Below, piece by piece: positions 28,224 to 40,886 of a DNA stretch of 64,000 nucleotides (positions within the stretch are counted from its first letter, which is position 1; every line of letters begins with the position of its first letter). A model generated the notes under the pieces. That model did not search any database. It saw only the letters and a program-made list of their open reading frames with translations, and was not told the origin of the DNA. The DNA comes from Amycolatopsis sp. FDAARGOS 1241 (GTDB lineage Bacteria; Actinomycetota; Actinomycetes; Mycobacteriales; Pseudonocardiaceae): NCBI RefSeq assembly GCF_016889705.1, contig NZ_CP069526.1, positions 9,732,945 through 9,796,944 on the forward strand. The letters are read 5' to 3'. The position numbers and the translations under genes are program-made.

Positions 28224-29128
28224 GCCCCGGCGGGCAGCATGTCCTCGTCCGGTAGCTCGGCGGGCTTGCGGCGCAGCGAACCGAGCAGCACCCCACCGAT
28301 GACGACGGCCGCGGCGACGATCTCGAGTACCGAGGGCACCTCGTCGAGCACGAAGTACGAGGCGGTCAGCCCGACCACCGGCACGAGCAGCGAGAACGGC
28401 GCGACGACACCCGCGGGGTGGTGCTTCATCAGCGTCGTCCAGATGCCGGAGCCGACGACCGTGCCGAAGACGATCACGTAAGCCATGCCGGCGACGCCGA
28501 TGAGGCCCGTGGTGGTGCCCAGCGTCGTGAGTGAACTCCAGTCGGCCGCGGGGCCTTCGAAGACGAACGACAGTGCGAGCATCGGCAGCGGCGGCACCAC
28601 CGACATCCACAGCATGAGGTGCATCGGCGTATCCGGCGTCGCGCGGCGCACCGCGAGGTTGCCGAACGCCCAGCTCAACGCGGCCAGCAGCGTCAGGACC
28701 ACCGGGAGCAGTGCGGCGTGGCCCGACTGCTGCCAAGCGATGGCCGTCATGCCCGCCACTGCGAGCAGGATGCCGGCCAGCTGGCGCCCGGACACGCGTT
28801 CACGCAGGAGGAACGCGCCGAGCAGCACGGTGAACGGCGCGGACGACTGCAGCACCAGCGACGCCAGGCCTGTCGGCATGCCCAGGTCCATCGCCACGAA
28901 CAGGAAGGCGAACTGGCCCGTGCCGAAGCCCAGGCCGTAGCCGATCAGGTAGCGCAGCTTCACCTTCGGCCACGGCACGAACAGGATCGTCGGGAGCGCG
29001 ATCAGCCCGAAACGCAGCGCGCCGGCGAACATCGGCGGGAACTGGCCCAGGGCTGCGTGGATGGCGAGGAAGTTGCAGCCCCACAGGACGGCGACGAGCA
29101 CGGCGAGCAGACGGTCACGTGCGGGCAT
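28220..29128 (-). CDS. EamA (DMT superfamily) transporter
   Basis: 302 residues with ten hydrophobic segments in two EamA repeats: MPARDRLLAVLVAVLWGCNF; QFAFLFVAMDLGMPTGLASL in repeat 1; LLPVVLTLLAALSWAFGNLA and PFSLLVPVVGLTASYFVLDE in repeat 2. Probably an amino-acid or metabolite exporter. ATG 29128 was chosen because the open frame further upstream runs into the divergent regulator gene. It is divergently paired with a LysR regulator, which probably controls it. Confidence 0.9.
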   Translation of the reverse strand: MPARDRLLAVLVAVLWGCNFLAIHAALGQFPPMFAGALRFGLIALPTILFVPWPKVKLRYLIGYGLGFGTGQFAFLFVAMDLGMPTGLASLVLQSSAPFTVLLGAFLLRERVSGRQLAGILLAVAGMTAIAWQQSGHAALLPVVLTLLAALSWAFGNLAVRRATPDTPMHLMLWMSVVPPLPMLALSFVFEGPAADWSSLTTLGTTTGLIGVAGMAYVIVFGTVVGSGIWTTLMKHHPAGVVAPFSLLVPVVGLTASYFVLDEVPSVLEIVAAAVVIGGVLLGSLRRKPAELPDEDMLPAGA

Positions 29129-29216
29129 GACCTCCACTCTGCATTCGGCGACCGTGAAGGACCAGCGAGAAAAACTGCACCGACCCTGTAGCCGCGCTTC
29201 ACATAAGGTGGACATC

Positions 29217-30122
29217 GTGGACCTCGGCAGACTTCGGACATTGCGGGAGTTCGCGGATCGCGGCAGCGTCACGGCCGCGGCGACGGCGCTGCACTGCACC
29301 CCTTCGGCGGTGTCGCAGCAGCTGCGCGCGCTGCAGGCGGAGGTCGGTTTGCCGCTGACGGAACCCGACGGCCGCGGGCTGCGCCTCACGGACGCGGGCC
29401 GGGCGCTCGTCGCGCGCGCCGACGAGGTGCTCGCGGCGCTCGACCGCGCCGAGTCCGAGCTCGACACGTACCGCAGCGCGCCGCGCGGGCGGGTGCGGAT
29501 CGCGATCTTCCAGTCGGCGGGCCTGATGCTGCTGCCGGGGCTGCTGACCCGCGTCGCGCAGTACGAAGGGCTCGAGGTGGACGTGCGCGACGTCGACATG
29601 ACGCCGTCGGACGTGCCGTCGCTCGTCGCGGACTACGACGTGGTCGTGACCCACCGCGACGAGCACGCGCCGGAGTTCTCGTCCGACCGGCTCGAGGTCG
29701 TGCCGCTGCTGCGTGAGCCGCTCGACGTCGCGCTGCCCGCCGGCCACGCCCTCGCGCGCCGCCGCCGCGTGGACCTCGCCGACCTCGCGGACGAGCGCTG
29801 GATCTCCGTCGACCACGGCTTCCCCGTCGACGACGTGCTGCGCTCGCTCACCGTCCGCACGGGTGTGCGCCCGCAGATCGTCCAGCGCATCAACGACTTC
29901 CGCATCACCGAACGGCTCGTCGCCGCCGGTCACGGCATCGCCCTGCTGCCCCGCTACACGATGGACACGCGCCGGGGCAGTGGTCTGGTCGGCCGTCCGC
30001 TGGCCGGCATCCGCGCCGCGCGGCTGGTCGAGGTCGTGTGCCGGCGTGGCGCGTTGTCTCGTCCGGCGGTGTCGACGGTGATCGCGGAGCTGCGCGCGGA
30101 AGTGGCCGCGCTCACCGGCTAG
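29217..30122 (+). CDS. LysR family transcriptional regulator
   Basis: 301 residues. N-terminal winged helix: LRTLREFADRGSVTAAATAL and HCTPSAVSQQLRALQAEVGL. An effector-binding domain follows (GRVRIAIFQSAGLMLLPGLL, VAAGHGIALLPRYTMD). I chose GTG 29217 over GTG 29208 because AAGGTGG sits six bases before it. The 89-base gap to the divergent EamA gene probably holds its operator. It overlaps the converging DedA-type gene by 11 bases at the 3' end. Confidence 0.92.
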   Translation: MDLGRLRTLREFADRGSVTAAATALHCTPSAVSQQLRALQAEVGLPLTEPDGRGLRLTDAGRALVARADEVLAALDRAESELDTYRSAPRGRVRIAIFQSAGLMLLPGLLTRVAQYEGLEVDVRDVDMTPSDVPSLVADYDVVVTHRDEHAPEFSSDRLEVVPLLREPLDVALPAGHALARRRRVDLADLADERWISVDHGFPVDDVLRSLTVRTGVRPQIVQRINDFRITERLVAAGHGIALLPRYTMDTRRGSGLVGRPLAGIRAARLVEVVCRRGALSRPAVSTVIAELRAEVAALTG

Positions 30123-30666
30123 CCGTGGACGCCCGGCGGATGCCGAACGTGATCGCCGCGCCCAGCAGCGTCGCGACGCCGAACGAGAGCAGCATGCTCA
30201 CGCCGGGATCCGTGATGAGCTCGCCGCCCGCGTAGCCGAGGAAGGCGACATACGACGTCCAGAGCGTGACGCCGATCGCCGAGGCCGTGAAGAACTCGCC
30301 CATGGGCCAGCGCAGGGAGCCGGCGAGCAGCGCGCCGACAGTGCCGCCGGAGGGGAGCCAGCGCGCGACGACGAGGATCGGCCGTGGGTGGCGCTGCAGG
30401 CGGCCGTCGAGCCAGGCCAGTCCGGCGGCCATCTTGCCCCGGCGGCCGAGCCGTTCGAGTACGCGCGCGCCGCCGAAGCGACCGAGCGCGTAGAGGGCCT
30501 GGTCCGAGACCAGGCAGCCGACGGTGGCGACCGAGATCACCAGCGCGAGCGGCGTCCCGCCCTGCGCCGCGGCGATGCCCATGCCGAGGATCGTCACCTC
30601 GGTGGGCAGCAGCGGCACCAGCGAGACGACGAACAGCACGAGGAGTCCGACCGTCGTAGTGTCCAC
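30112..30666 (-). CDS. DedA/VTT-domain membrane protein, short
   Basis: 184 residues, GTG start. Pattern: FVVSLVPLLPTEVTILGMGI (the PTE-type re-entrant loop), CLVSDQALYALGRFGGARVL, ILVVARWLPSGGTVGALLAG (conserved Arg motif) and four to five membrane segments. It lacks the longer C-terminal tail of the DedA protein at 27000. Probably a membrane lipid transporter; specificity unknown. Confidence 0.85.
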   Translation of the reverse strand: MDTTTVGLLVLFVVSLVPLLPTEVTILGMGIAAAQGGTPLALVISVATVGCLVSDQALYALGRFGGARVLERLGRRGKMAAGLAWLDGRLQRHPRPILVVARWLPSGGTVGALLAGSLRWPMGEFFTASAIGVTLWTSYVAFLGYAGGELITDPGVSMLLSFGVATLLGAAITFGIRRASTASR

Positions 30667-30817
30667 CCCTCCATTAACCGTCTCGCGGGCGCGGATGAAG
30701 CCCCTTCACCGGGTACTCACAGCAAGGCACAGGCGGTGCACAGCCGGCCCGAACCTTCCTCTAACCTCAGCCGAACGGTGACAGGTGTTGTCATGGTTTC
30801 GCGTGACCGTGGTCCGC

Positions 30818-31717
30818 ATGAACCTTTCGGGAAAGATCGCCCTGGTCGCGGGCGGGACGCGCGGCGCGAGCCGGGCCATCGCGGTGGAGCTGGGGCGCGC
30901 GGGTGCGTTCGTTTACGTGACGGGGCGCAGCAGCCAGGCCGGCCGGTCCGAAGTGGACCGACCGGAGACGATCGAGGAAACCGTGTCGCTCATCGAGCGG
31001 GCGGGCGGCCAGGGCGAGGCGGTCCGCGTCGACCACCTGGAACCCGGCGAGGTGGCGGCGCTGGCCGAGCGGATCGACCGGCTCGACATCCTCGTCGACG
31101 GCCTCTGGGGCGGTGACCGCCACCTCGAGTGGGGCAAACCGGTGTGGGAGCACTCGCTGGAGGCGAGCCTGCGCATGATTCGCCTGGCGATCGACGCGCA
31201 CCTGATCACGAGCCACCACCTGCTGCCGCTGCTGATCCGGCGGCCGGGTGGCCTGCTCGTCGAGCTCACCGACGGCACGGCCGAGTACAACGCGAAGTAC
31301 CGCGCGGGCACGTCGTTGCCGTTCTACGTCGCGAAGGCTTCGGCGCACCTGCTGGCGATCGGTGAAGCCGCCGAGTTGACGCCGTACGGCTGCACGGCCG
31401 TCGCGTTCACCCCCGGCTACCTGCGGTCGGAGGCGATGCTGGAGATCTACGGCGTCACCGAGGAGAACTGGCGTGACGCGTGCGAACGCGTGCCGCACTT
31501 CGAGATCTCCGAGACGCCGACGTTCTGCGGCCGCACGATCGCCGCGTTGGCCGCGGACCCGGACCGCCACCGCTGGTCGGGGCAGACGGTGAGCAGCGGG
31601 CAGCTCGCGCGGGCCTACGAGGTCGACGACGTGGACGGCAGCCGGCCCGACGCGTGGCGCTACCTCGTGGAAGTGGCGGACGCCGGCAAGCCCGCGGACA
31701 CCACCGGCTACCGCTGA
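30818..31717 (+). CDS. SDR family oxidoreductase
   Basis: 299 residues. The cofactor-binding motif is varied, KIALVAGGTRGASRAIAVEL (family TGxxxGxG). FVYVTGRSSQAGRSEVDRPE contains basic residues suggesting NADP(H). RLDILVDGLWGGDRHLEWGK replaces the usual NNAG, and the catalytic Tyr-Lys appears as FYVAKASAHLLAIGEAAELT. The C-terminus is extended (WSGQTVSSGQLARAYEVDDV). I chose ATG 30818; GTG 30803 and GTG 30785 are possible, and none has a good ribosome-binding site. Substrate unknown. It converges on the WYL regulator with a ten-base overlap. Confidence 0.85.
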   Translation: MNLSGKIALVAGGTRGASRAIAVELGRAGAFVYVTGRSSQAGRSEVDRPETIEETVSLIERAGGQGEAVRVDHLEPGEVAALAERIDRLDILVDGLWGGDRHLEWGKPVWEHSLEASLRMIRLAIDAHLITSHHLLPLLIRRPGGLLVELTDGTAEYNAKYRAGTSLPFYVAKASAHLLAIGEAAELTPYGCTAVAFTPGYLRSEAMLEIYGVTEENWRDACERVPHFEISETPTFCGRTIAALAADPDRHRWSGQTVSSGQLARAYEVDDVDGSRPDAWRYLVEVADAGKPADTTGYR

Positions 31718-32679
31718 CCGTTGCGGGCGGCGAGCTCGGCGCCGATCTTCGCCAGCTCCGCGCGCAGCTCCGGCGGGTCGAGCACCTCGACGCCCGGGCT
31801 GAGCGCGACGAGCTGACCGAGGCCGATCTCGCCGCCCTCCAGCGCCAGCTCGGCCTCGGCCCAGCCGTCGGCGCCGGGTTCGCCCAGGGTCACCACGGTG
31901 TCCGCCAGGTGCTCGCCGCCGAACACCCGGCGCAGTTCTCGCACGGCGAGCCGGCTCAGCCGCGCCGTGACCCGCAGCGGCCGGTCGACCTGCTCGAACG
32001 TCGCCGACGACGCGCGCCACCACGCCGGCAGGTCGAAGTCGGCGGGGCGCTCGAAGCGCTCGGCCGGCTCGCCGGCGCGCAGGATCCGGGACACGCGGTA
32101 CGTGCGGAAGCCGCCGTCGACGCGGGCCACGACGTACCAGACACCGGCCTTGAGCACGAGCCCCAGCGGCTCCAGCTCACGCTCCAGCTCCTTGTCCCGC
32201 CGCCGGTACGTGATCGCGAGCCGCCGTTGCGCCCACACCGCGCGCGAGACGGCGCTCAACGCCGGCGGCTCGTCGGCCGTACCCCACCAGCCCGGCGCGT
32301 CGAGGTGGAACCGGCCGGCGACGAGCGCGGCGTGCTCCCGCAGCTGCGCCGGCATCGCGGCGGACACCTTCGCGCGCGCCGCGCTGCCGGCGGTGCCGAG
32401 CCCGAGCCCGGCGAGCGCGTCGGGCACCCCGAGCGCGAACAACGCCACGGCCTCCCGCGCGGTGAGGCCTTCGAGCCCCGCCCGCCAGCCGTCGACGAGC
32501 CGGAAGCCACCGTACCGGCCCTGCTCCGTCCACAGTGGAACGCCGGCGTCGCGCAACGCCGCCAGGTCGCGGTGCATCGTGCGCTCGGACACACCCAGCT
32601 CCCCGGCCAGCTCGGCCGCGGTCGCGCTGCGGCGCCGCTGCAACGTGAACAGCAGCGCCACGAGCCTCTCCGCCTTCAT
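31708..32679 (-). CDS. WYL-domain transcriptional regulator (YafY type)
   Basis: 323 residues. N-terminal HTH: RRRSATAAELAGELGVSERT, MHRDLAALRDAGVPLWTEQG, RYGGFRLVDGWRAGLEGLT. A WYL ligand-binding domain follows (RRLAITYRRRDKELERELEP, LGLVLKAGVWYVVARVDGGF, RTYRVSRI) with a WCX C-terminal part. Such regulators respond to nucleic-acid fragments or metabolites and often control neighbouring genes; the SDR gene converges on it and is a possible target. ATG 32679. Confidence 0.9.
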   Translation of the reverse strand: MKAERLVALLFTLQRRRSATAAELAGELGVSERTMHRDLAALRDAGVPLWTEQGRYGGFRLVDGWRAGLEGLTAREAVALFALGVPDALAGLGLGTAGSAARAKVSAAMPAQLREHAALVAGRFHLDAPGWWGTADEPPALSAVSRAVWAQRRLAITYRRRDKELERELEPLGLVLKAGVWYVVARVDGGFRTYRVSRILRAGEPAERFERPADFDLPAWWRASSATFEQVDRPLRVTARLSRLAVRELRRVFGGEHLADTVVTLGEPGADGWAEAELALEGGEIGLGQLVALSPGVEVLDPPELRAELAKIGAELAARNGQR

Positions 32680-32692
32680 GCCCCCAGAATGC

Positions 32693-32730
32693 CGTGAAGG
32701 CCACCTCCCGGGCGGGAGGTGGCCTTCACG
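32693..32730. terminator. Perfect 18-bp inverted repeat after leuA
   Basis: CGTGAAGGCCACCTCCCG (32693-32710) is the exact reverse complement of the bases at 32713-32730, with a two-base spacer. It lies 13 bases past the leuA stop on the minus strand and 14 bases upstream of the WYL gene start. It has no T run. Transcription termination of leuA is the simplest role, but a protein-binding site for the WYL gene is possible. Confidence 0.6.
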
Positions 32731-32742
32731 AATCCAGTCAGC

Positions 32743-34605
<1,863 letters not shown>

Positions 34606-34647
34606 TCAGGCCCCGTCGCGGCAGCGAAGCAGGAGAGCACGCGCCAC
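34606..34647 (-). CDS. leuL: leuA leader peptide
   Basis: A 13-residue frame, MARALLLRCRDGA, starting with GTG at 34647 and ending TGA at 34606. It is preceded by AAGGTGG on its strand. Three consecutive leucine codons (CTC CTG CTT) sit at residues 5-7, directly upstream of leuA. This is the classic design of a transcription-attenuation leader: ribosomes stall when charged leucyl-tRNA is scarce. Its regulatory role is inferred from position and codon content. Confidence 0.72.
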   Translation of the reverse strand: MARALLLRCRDGA

Positions 34648-34774
34648 GCAGCCACCTTAACCGCGGACCGCGGCGGTTGTGAAGTCACCTCCGCGATCGA
34701 ACTGTTACGTGCGGTGCGCACTACGTGTTACCAGCGGGTAGCGGCCAGGGGTGCGACGTGTCAGACTGCCGAAC

Positions 34775-35152
34775 ATGGCCGAGCACGCCGAACAAGCCCC
34801 CGAGAAGGACACCGAGCCACGGCCGAAGCGCGCCGAGATCGATTGGCGGCGTACCCGTGAGCAGGGGTTTTCCTTCTTGGCCACGCTCGTGCGGTGGGTC
34901 GGGCTGATCTTCGCCGCGATCCTCGTGCTGCACGTGATCTTCGTCGTCGGCGAGGCCAATCCGGCCAACGGGATCGTCTCGTTCGTCCGGAACTGGGCCG
35001 ACTGGCTGTCAGTTGGCTTCAAGGACCTGTTCACCCCGAGTGACGCAAAACTCAGGGTCCTCGTGAACTACGGCATCGCGGCGATCTTCTGGCTCGTGGT
35101 GTCCGGGATCGTCGCGAAGATCCTCCGCCGCATCGGCGGTGCGGTCTCCTGA
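34775..35152 (+). CDS. Small membrane protein of unknown function
   Basis: 125 residues, ATG 34775. A charged N-terminus (EHAEQAPEKDTEPRPKRAEI, then DWRRTREQ) leads into two membrane segments (FLATLVRWVGLIFAAILVLH and VLVNYGIAAIFWLVVSGIVA), which flank a soluble stretch with WADWLSVGFKDLFTPSDAKL. No known domain is recognised. It is divergent from leuA. A conserved actinobacterial envelope protein is plausible. Confidence 0.75.
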   Translation: MAEHAEQAPEKDTEPRPKRAEIDWRRTREQGFSFLATLVRWVGLIFAAILVLHVIFVVGEANPANGIVSFVRNWADWLSVGFKDLFTPSDAKLRVLVNYGIAAIFWLVVSGIVAKILRRIGGAVS

Positions 35153-35203
35153 CCCGGTGGCGGCCTGCCTCGCGGACGGCCCGCCCACGCGTCGGACGGT
35201 GGC

Positions 35204-35878
35204 TCAGGACTGCCAGGTGATCGGCTTGTCGCCGTAGTCGGTGTCCGGCGCCTGGTCCTGGTACGAGCTCTCGTCGTACTCCGCGCCGGTGACCGACGTG
35301 CCCGGGCCGGCCAGCGCGAGCACGCAACTCTCGAACGTCGCGCCCTTCGTGGTGAAGTCCTTGCCCGCGTCGCCGCTGTCGCACTTGTCGAACGTGCCGA
35401 TCACGGACACACCCTGCGCCTGGGAACCGTCGGGCAGCAGCGCGTTCATCAGGCCGAGCGACGTGTACGAAAAGTCCGCGCCGCTCTCGTTCGACACGGT
35501 GACGCGCACGTAGTACGGCGTCATGCCCTTGGCCTTGACGCCGAGGTCGAGCGGCGCGAGGTCGGCCTCGGTGCCCTTGTCGATCGACTTGACCGTGACG
35601 CCGATCGAGCCCGTGTGCCCCTCGGACTTGAACGGCACGACGGCTTTCTGGCCCAGCTTGAGCTTGGTGCCCTGCTGCGTGAACCCGCCGGCCGACGTGG
35701 TGTCCGCCGTCCCGGCGGTGCTGCTGTCGGGCGCGCTGCCGGTGGTGTTGCTGCTGCTCGGGCTCGGCGCCGGGGTGCCGGCCGCAGCCGACGGCGTGCC
35801 GCTCGTCTCTCCCGAGCAGCCGGCCAGAGCCGGCGCTGCCGCGGAGACCCCCAGGGCCGCCAGCACACGACTACGCAT
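35204..35878 (-). CDS. Predicted lipoprotein, DUF4352-like
   Basis: 224 residues. Lipoprotein signal MRSRVLAALGVSAAAPALAG followed by Cys21, then a Ser/Thr/Ala/Pro-rich linker. A beta-rich domain follows (LGQKAVVPFKSEGHTGSIGV, MTPYYVRVTVSNESGADFSY, ATFESCVLALAGPGTSVTGA) that resembles DUF4352/immunoglobulin-like exported proteins. GGAGAG precedes the ATG. Two cysteines (DKCDSG and ESCVLA) could form a disulfide. Function unknown. Confidence 0.82.
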   Translation of the reverse strand: MRSRVLAALGVSAAAPALAGCSGETSGTPSAAAGTPAPSPSSSNTTGSAPDSSTAGTADTTSAGGFTQQGTKLKLGQKAVVPFKSEGHTGSIGVTVKSIDKGTEADLAPLDLGVKAKGMTPYYVRVTVSNESGADFSYTSLGLMNALLPDGSQAQGVSVIGTFDKCDSGDAGKDFTTKGATFESCVLALAGPGTSVTGAEYDESSYQDQAPDTDYGDKPITWQS

Positions 35879-35985
35879 TTCGTTCTCTCCTCGTGTCCAC
35901 CCAGTGTGTGCCGGCTTCGATGCGGCCTCTCGACCAGCGGTTCCGTAGTCCGCCGACGTTACTGGGCGACGCGAAGTGAATGCGG

Positions 35986-36582
35986 TCAGTCGTCCAGCGC
36001 GGGGGTGCCCCATTCGCCGCTGAAGGCGAACTCGTTCAACGGGATGCGCTGGCGCGGTTTGAGCTCGCGTTCGACACGCCTTTCGTCGTCGAGCACGCTC
36101 GCGTCGGCCGGGTGCCCGACGGCGATGGCCACGCGGGGCACCGCGTTGTCGGGCAACCCGAACGACGAGCGCACGGCGTCGGGGGAGAAGCCCGCCATCT
36201 GGTGCGCGATGAGGCCGAGTTCGACCGCCTGCAGCACGAGGTTTTCACTCGCCAAGCCGAGGCCGTACTCGGCGTACGGGACGTCGCCCTTCTCGTTCGC
36301 GGTGACCATCACGCCGATCAGCAGCGCGCCCGCGCGGAACGCCCACGCCTGGTTGCCGGTGTTGAGCGTCGCGAGGATGCGGGCGAACGTCGGGTCGCCG
36401 CGCCGCCCGACGAGGTAGCGGGCCGGCTGCGTGTTGCCGAACGACGGCGCCCAGCGCGCGGCTTCGAGGAGGGTTACCAGTTGGTGGGACGTGACTTCCG
36501 CTGCGGCGTCGTAGGCGCGGGGGCTCCAGCGCTCGGCGATGGCCGGCAGGACGGGTACACGGGTCTCGGCGGGTTTGCGCAC
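35986..36582 (-). CDS. Nitroreductase family protein
   Basis: 198 residues of the FMN-dependent nitroreductase fold: VLPAIAERWSPRAYDAAAEV (the FMN-binding R-S-x-R region), LLEAARWAPSFGNTQPARYL (W-A-P-S-x-x-N-x-Q-P), GLGLASENLVLQAVELGLIA and IAVGHPADASV. It probably reduces quinones or nitro-compounds with NAD(P)H. I placed the start at GTG 36582, the first start before the conserved region; the long frame continuing upstream overlaps ask in antisense and is not real. Confidence 0.88.
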   Translation of the reverse strand: MRKPAETRVPVLPAIAERWSPRAYDAAAEVTSHQLVTLLEAARWAPSFGNTQPARYLVGRRGDPTFARILATLNTGNQAWAFRAGALLIGVMVTANEKGDVPYAEYGLGLASENLVLQAVELGLIAHQMAGFSPDAVRSSFGLPDNAVPRVAIAVGHPADASVLDDERRVERELKPRQRIPLNEFAFSGEWGTPALDD

Positions 36583-36816
36583 GTTCCGCACCGTAGTACG
36601 GGAGAAGTGCTCTCCGTCACTCCGGCGGAAGGGCTTCGAACATTTCCGTGGTGTTAAGGAAAATTTACTTCGACCACACCCCTGATCGGTGTGCGCCGCC
36701 ACTCGATTGAGTGGCGAGCGCTGCCCGCCCCGGTAGAGTTTCGCCCAAGTGAAGGGACGCGGGGGCTCCTCGGTGCCCACCAGGAGCAGACCCGGCCCGT
36801 CAAGGAGGTTCGGGCT

Positions 36817-39122
<2,306 letters not shown>

Positions 39123-39135
39123 GTTTCCCTGTGTG

Positions 39136-39174
39136 ACCGCCCGGCCCCGCTTTCCCGTGGGCCGGGCGGTTTTC
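39136..39174 (+). terminator. Terminator of ask-asd
   Basis: ACCGCCCGGCCC (39136-39147) pairs perfectly with GGGCCGGGCGGT (39159-39170), followed by TTTT. It lies 14 bases after the asd stop and also serves the converging minus-strand gene. Confidence 0.9.
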
Positions 39175-39661
39175 ACTTCTTCCTCCGCGGGGTGATCACG
39201 GGCAGCCCGAACGCCACCCTCAGCTCGGGCTTCTGCAGCGGCCGCAGCACCGCCTGGATCAGGAACCCCCACACGAACACGGCCGGCGCACCCGCCGATC
39301 CACCGGAACTCGACGTGAACGCGACGAGCAAGCCGATCAAGAGCACCAGCGCGAACGCGCACTCGAGGCCCAAGATCGTCTTCACGACCACACCCCGCCG
39401 CCGTCCGAGGAGCGCAGCGCACACGACGAGCGCCACGGTCAGCGCCGCGTTGACCGACACCAGCACCAGCGGCCAGACGACGTCACCGGCGCCCCCGTGG
39501 CCCGCGACGAGGAACCACAGGAAGCCCGCGAGCAGCAGGTAGAGCGCCGCCTGACCGGCGATCGCCCACCGCGCCGCGCGGATCCCCTTGCGCACCTCCT
39601 CCTCTGCGCCCGGCCCCGTCATCGGCACGGGCCGGTACGGCCCGGGGTTCGGGTTGAACAC
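39173..39661 (-). CDS. Small four-helix membrane protein, unknown function
   Basis: 162 residues. I chose GTG 39661 (MFNPNPGPYRPVPMTGPGAE), which has GAGGTGG eight bases upstream on its strand. Four hydrophobic segments follow: WAIAGQAALYLLLAGFLWFL, VVWPLVLVSVNAALTVALVV, TILGLECAFALVLLIGLLVA and VFVWGFLIQAVLRPL. The tail is basic. No known domain. Its stop falls in the T run of the asd terminator. Confidence 0.72.
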   Translation of the reverse strand: MFNPNPGPYRPVPMTGPGAEEEVRKGIRAARWAIAGQAALYLLLAGFLWFLVAGHGGAGDVVWPLVLVSVNAALTVALVVCAALLGRRRGVVVKTILGLECAFALVLLIGLLVAFTSSSGGSAGAPAVFVWGFLIQAVLRPLQKPELRVAFGLPVITPRRKK

Positions 39662-39689
39662 GGCATGCACCACCTCTCGTCCACTCACT

Positions 39690-40490
39690 CGCTCCCTGCC
39701 GCGGCCGGCCAAGCCCACCACAGGCGGGCCGGGACCGGTCCCCGCGTGGCTTCGGCCGTGGTCGGCGGTGCGGTGGACTGCGCCCGGGGCCACGGTCCAC
39801 CGCATCGCGCTGAGGGAGCCCGCCCCGAGGGCCGGCACTACGGTTGCCGCGGCTGTGCAACCAATTGGTCCAGGGGGTCGTCCACTCGCTCTTTATCCGC
39901 CGTGGCCGCCAAGACGATCACAGGCGGGCCGGCATTGGTCCCCGCGTGGCTGCGGCAGTGGTCGGCGGTGCGTGGACCAGCCGCCTGGACCGCCGCTCCA
40001 CTTTGCGGGTTCCACAGCACTGAGGGCGCCCTCTCGAGAAGTGGCACTGCAGCGGTCGGCCAAGCCCACCACGGGCGGGTCGGGACCGGCCCGGTCCGGC
40101 TTCGGCCGTCATCGGCGGTGCGTTGGACAACGACCGGCGCCACCGTCCGCCGGCGGCGCCGCAGCAATGAGCGCCCATCCGCCCCGGCCGCCACGATCGC
40201 CGCGACGACTGCGCACCCGATTGGTCCAGGGCAACCGTGTCGTCCAGTTGCTCGTTCCCTGCCGCGGCCGGTCGAGAGCAGCATCGGCGGGTCGTGGCCG
40301 ACCCTCGTGCGGCTTGGGCCGTCATCGGCGGTGCGTTGAGCAGCCTCCTGGACCACCGCGCCGCTGCAGGTTCCGCCGCTCTGAAGACACCTTTCCCGAG
40401 GACCGGCACCACGATCGTGGCGCCGACTGCGCACCGATTGGTCCAGGGCAACCCGGCCGAACCAGCGGGATTTTCGGCGGCGGCCCGGCA
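39690..40490. repeat. Gene-free tandem array: four degenerate units of about 150-210 bp
   Basis: Units begin near 39700, 39898, 40053 and 40262. Shared blocks include GCCGCGGCCGG, AAGCCCACCAC(A/G)GGCGGG, TCGGCGGTGCG, a GAGGGC/CCGAGG stretch, and AATTGGTCCAGG or GATTGGTCCAGGGCAACC near the unit end. Open frames cross it in several phases, but the translations are Arg/Pro-rich and change frame between units, so I do not call a gene. These units differ in sequence from the array after dnaX. Confidence 0.7.
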
Positions 40491-40579
40491 TTCCGGAGAT
40501 CTTCCAAACCCGCCTCCGAACCGCCTCCGTTCGCGTCCCCTACGCGGACGAATCTCTTACGCCACAGGAGAATCCTGAC

Positions 40580-40609
40580 TTGTCCACAACTCACTCACGC
40601 TGTGGACAA
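40580..40609. repeat. Inverted pair of DnaA-box-like sites, copy 1
   Basis: TTGTCCACA and TGTGGACAA are separated by 12 bases. TTGTCCACA is the DnaA-box consensus of high-GC actinobacteria. A shared motif, TTTTGTCGGTG then AGAATGG, follows at 40627-40653. The same composite occurs on the opposite strand near 60.4 and 61.1 kb. No gene is seen between here and 40886. Confidence 0.7.
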
Positions 40610-40886
40610 CCCGCCGCGTCTCCGAGTTTTGTCGGTGCCGGCCGGTAGAATGGAGCGGGGCCGCCCCCCTAAGGGGAGCGGTGGGGGCATGTCTGGCGGC
40701 CGGGTGTTTGCCGCAACAGCGAGCCGGCCGAACCTTGCCGGCACCGGCTGGAGGAGCGGCAACCACCAGCTCAGTGCGGCCCCGCTGACGCACCAGCGAA
40801 ACCTCCGCCACCACGCCAAACCAAGCGCACCAGTTGCAATCAGGCGCAGCCGGGCAGCGCCCCGGCATCTGGGCGCCAAGAAGCCC

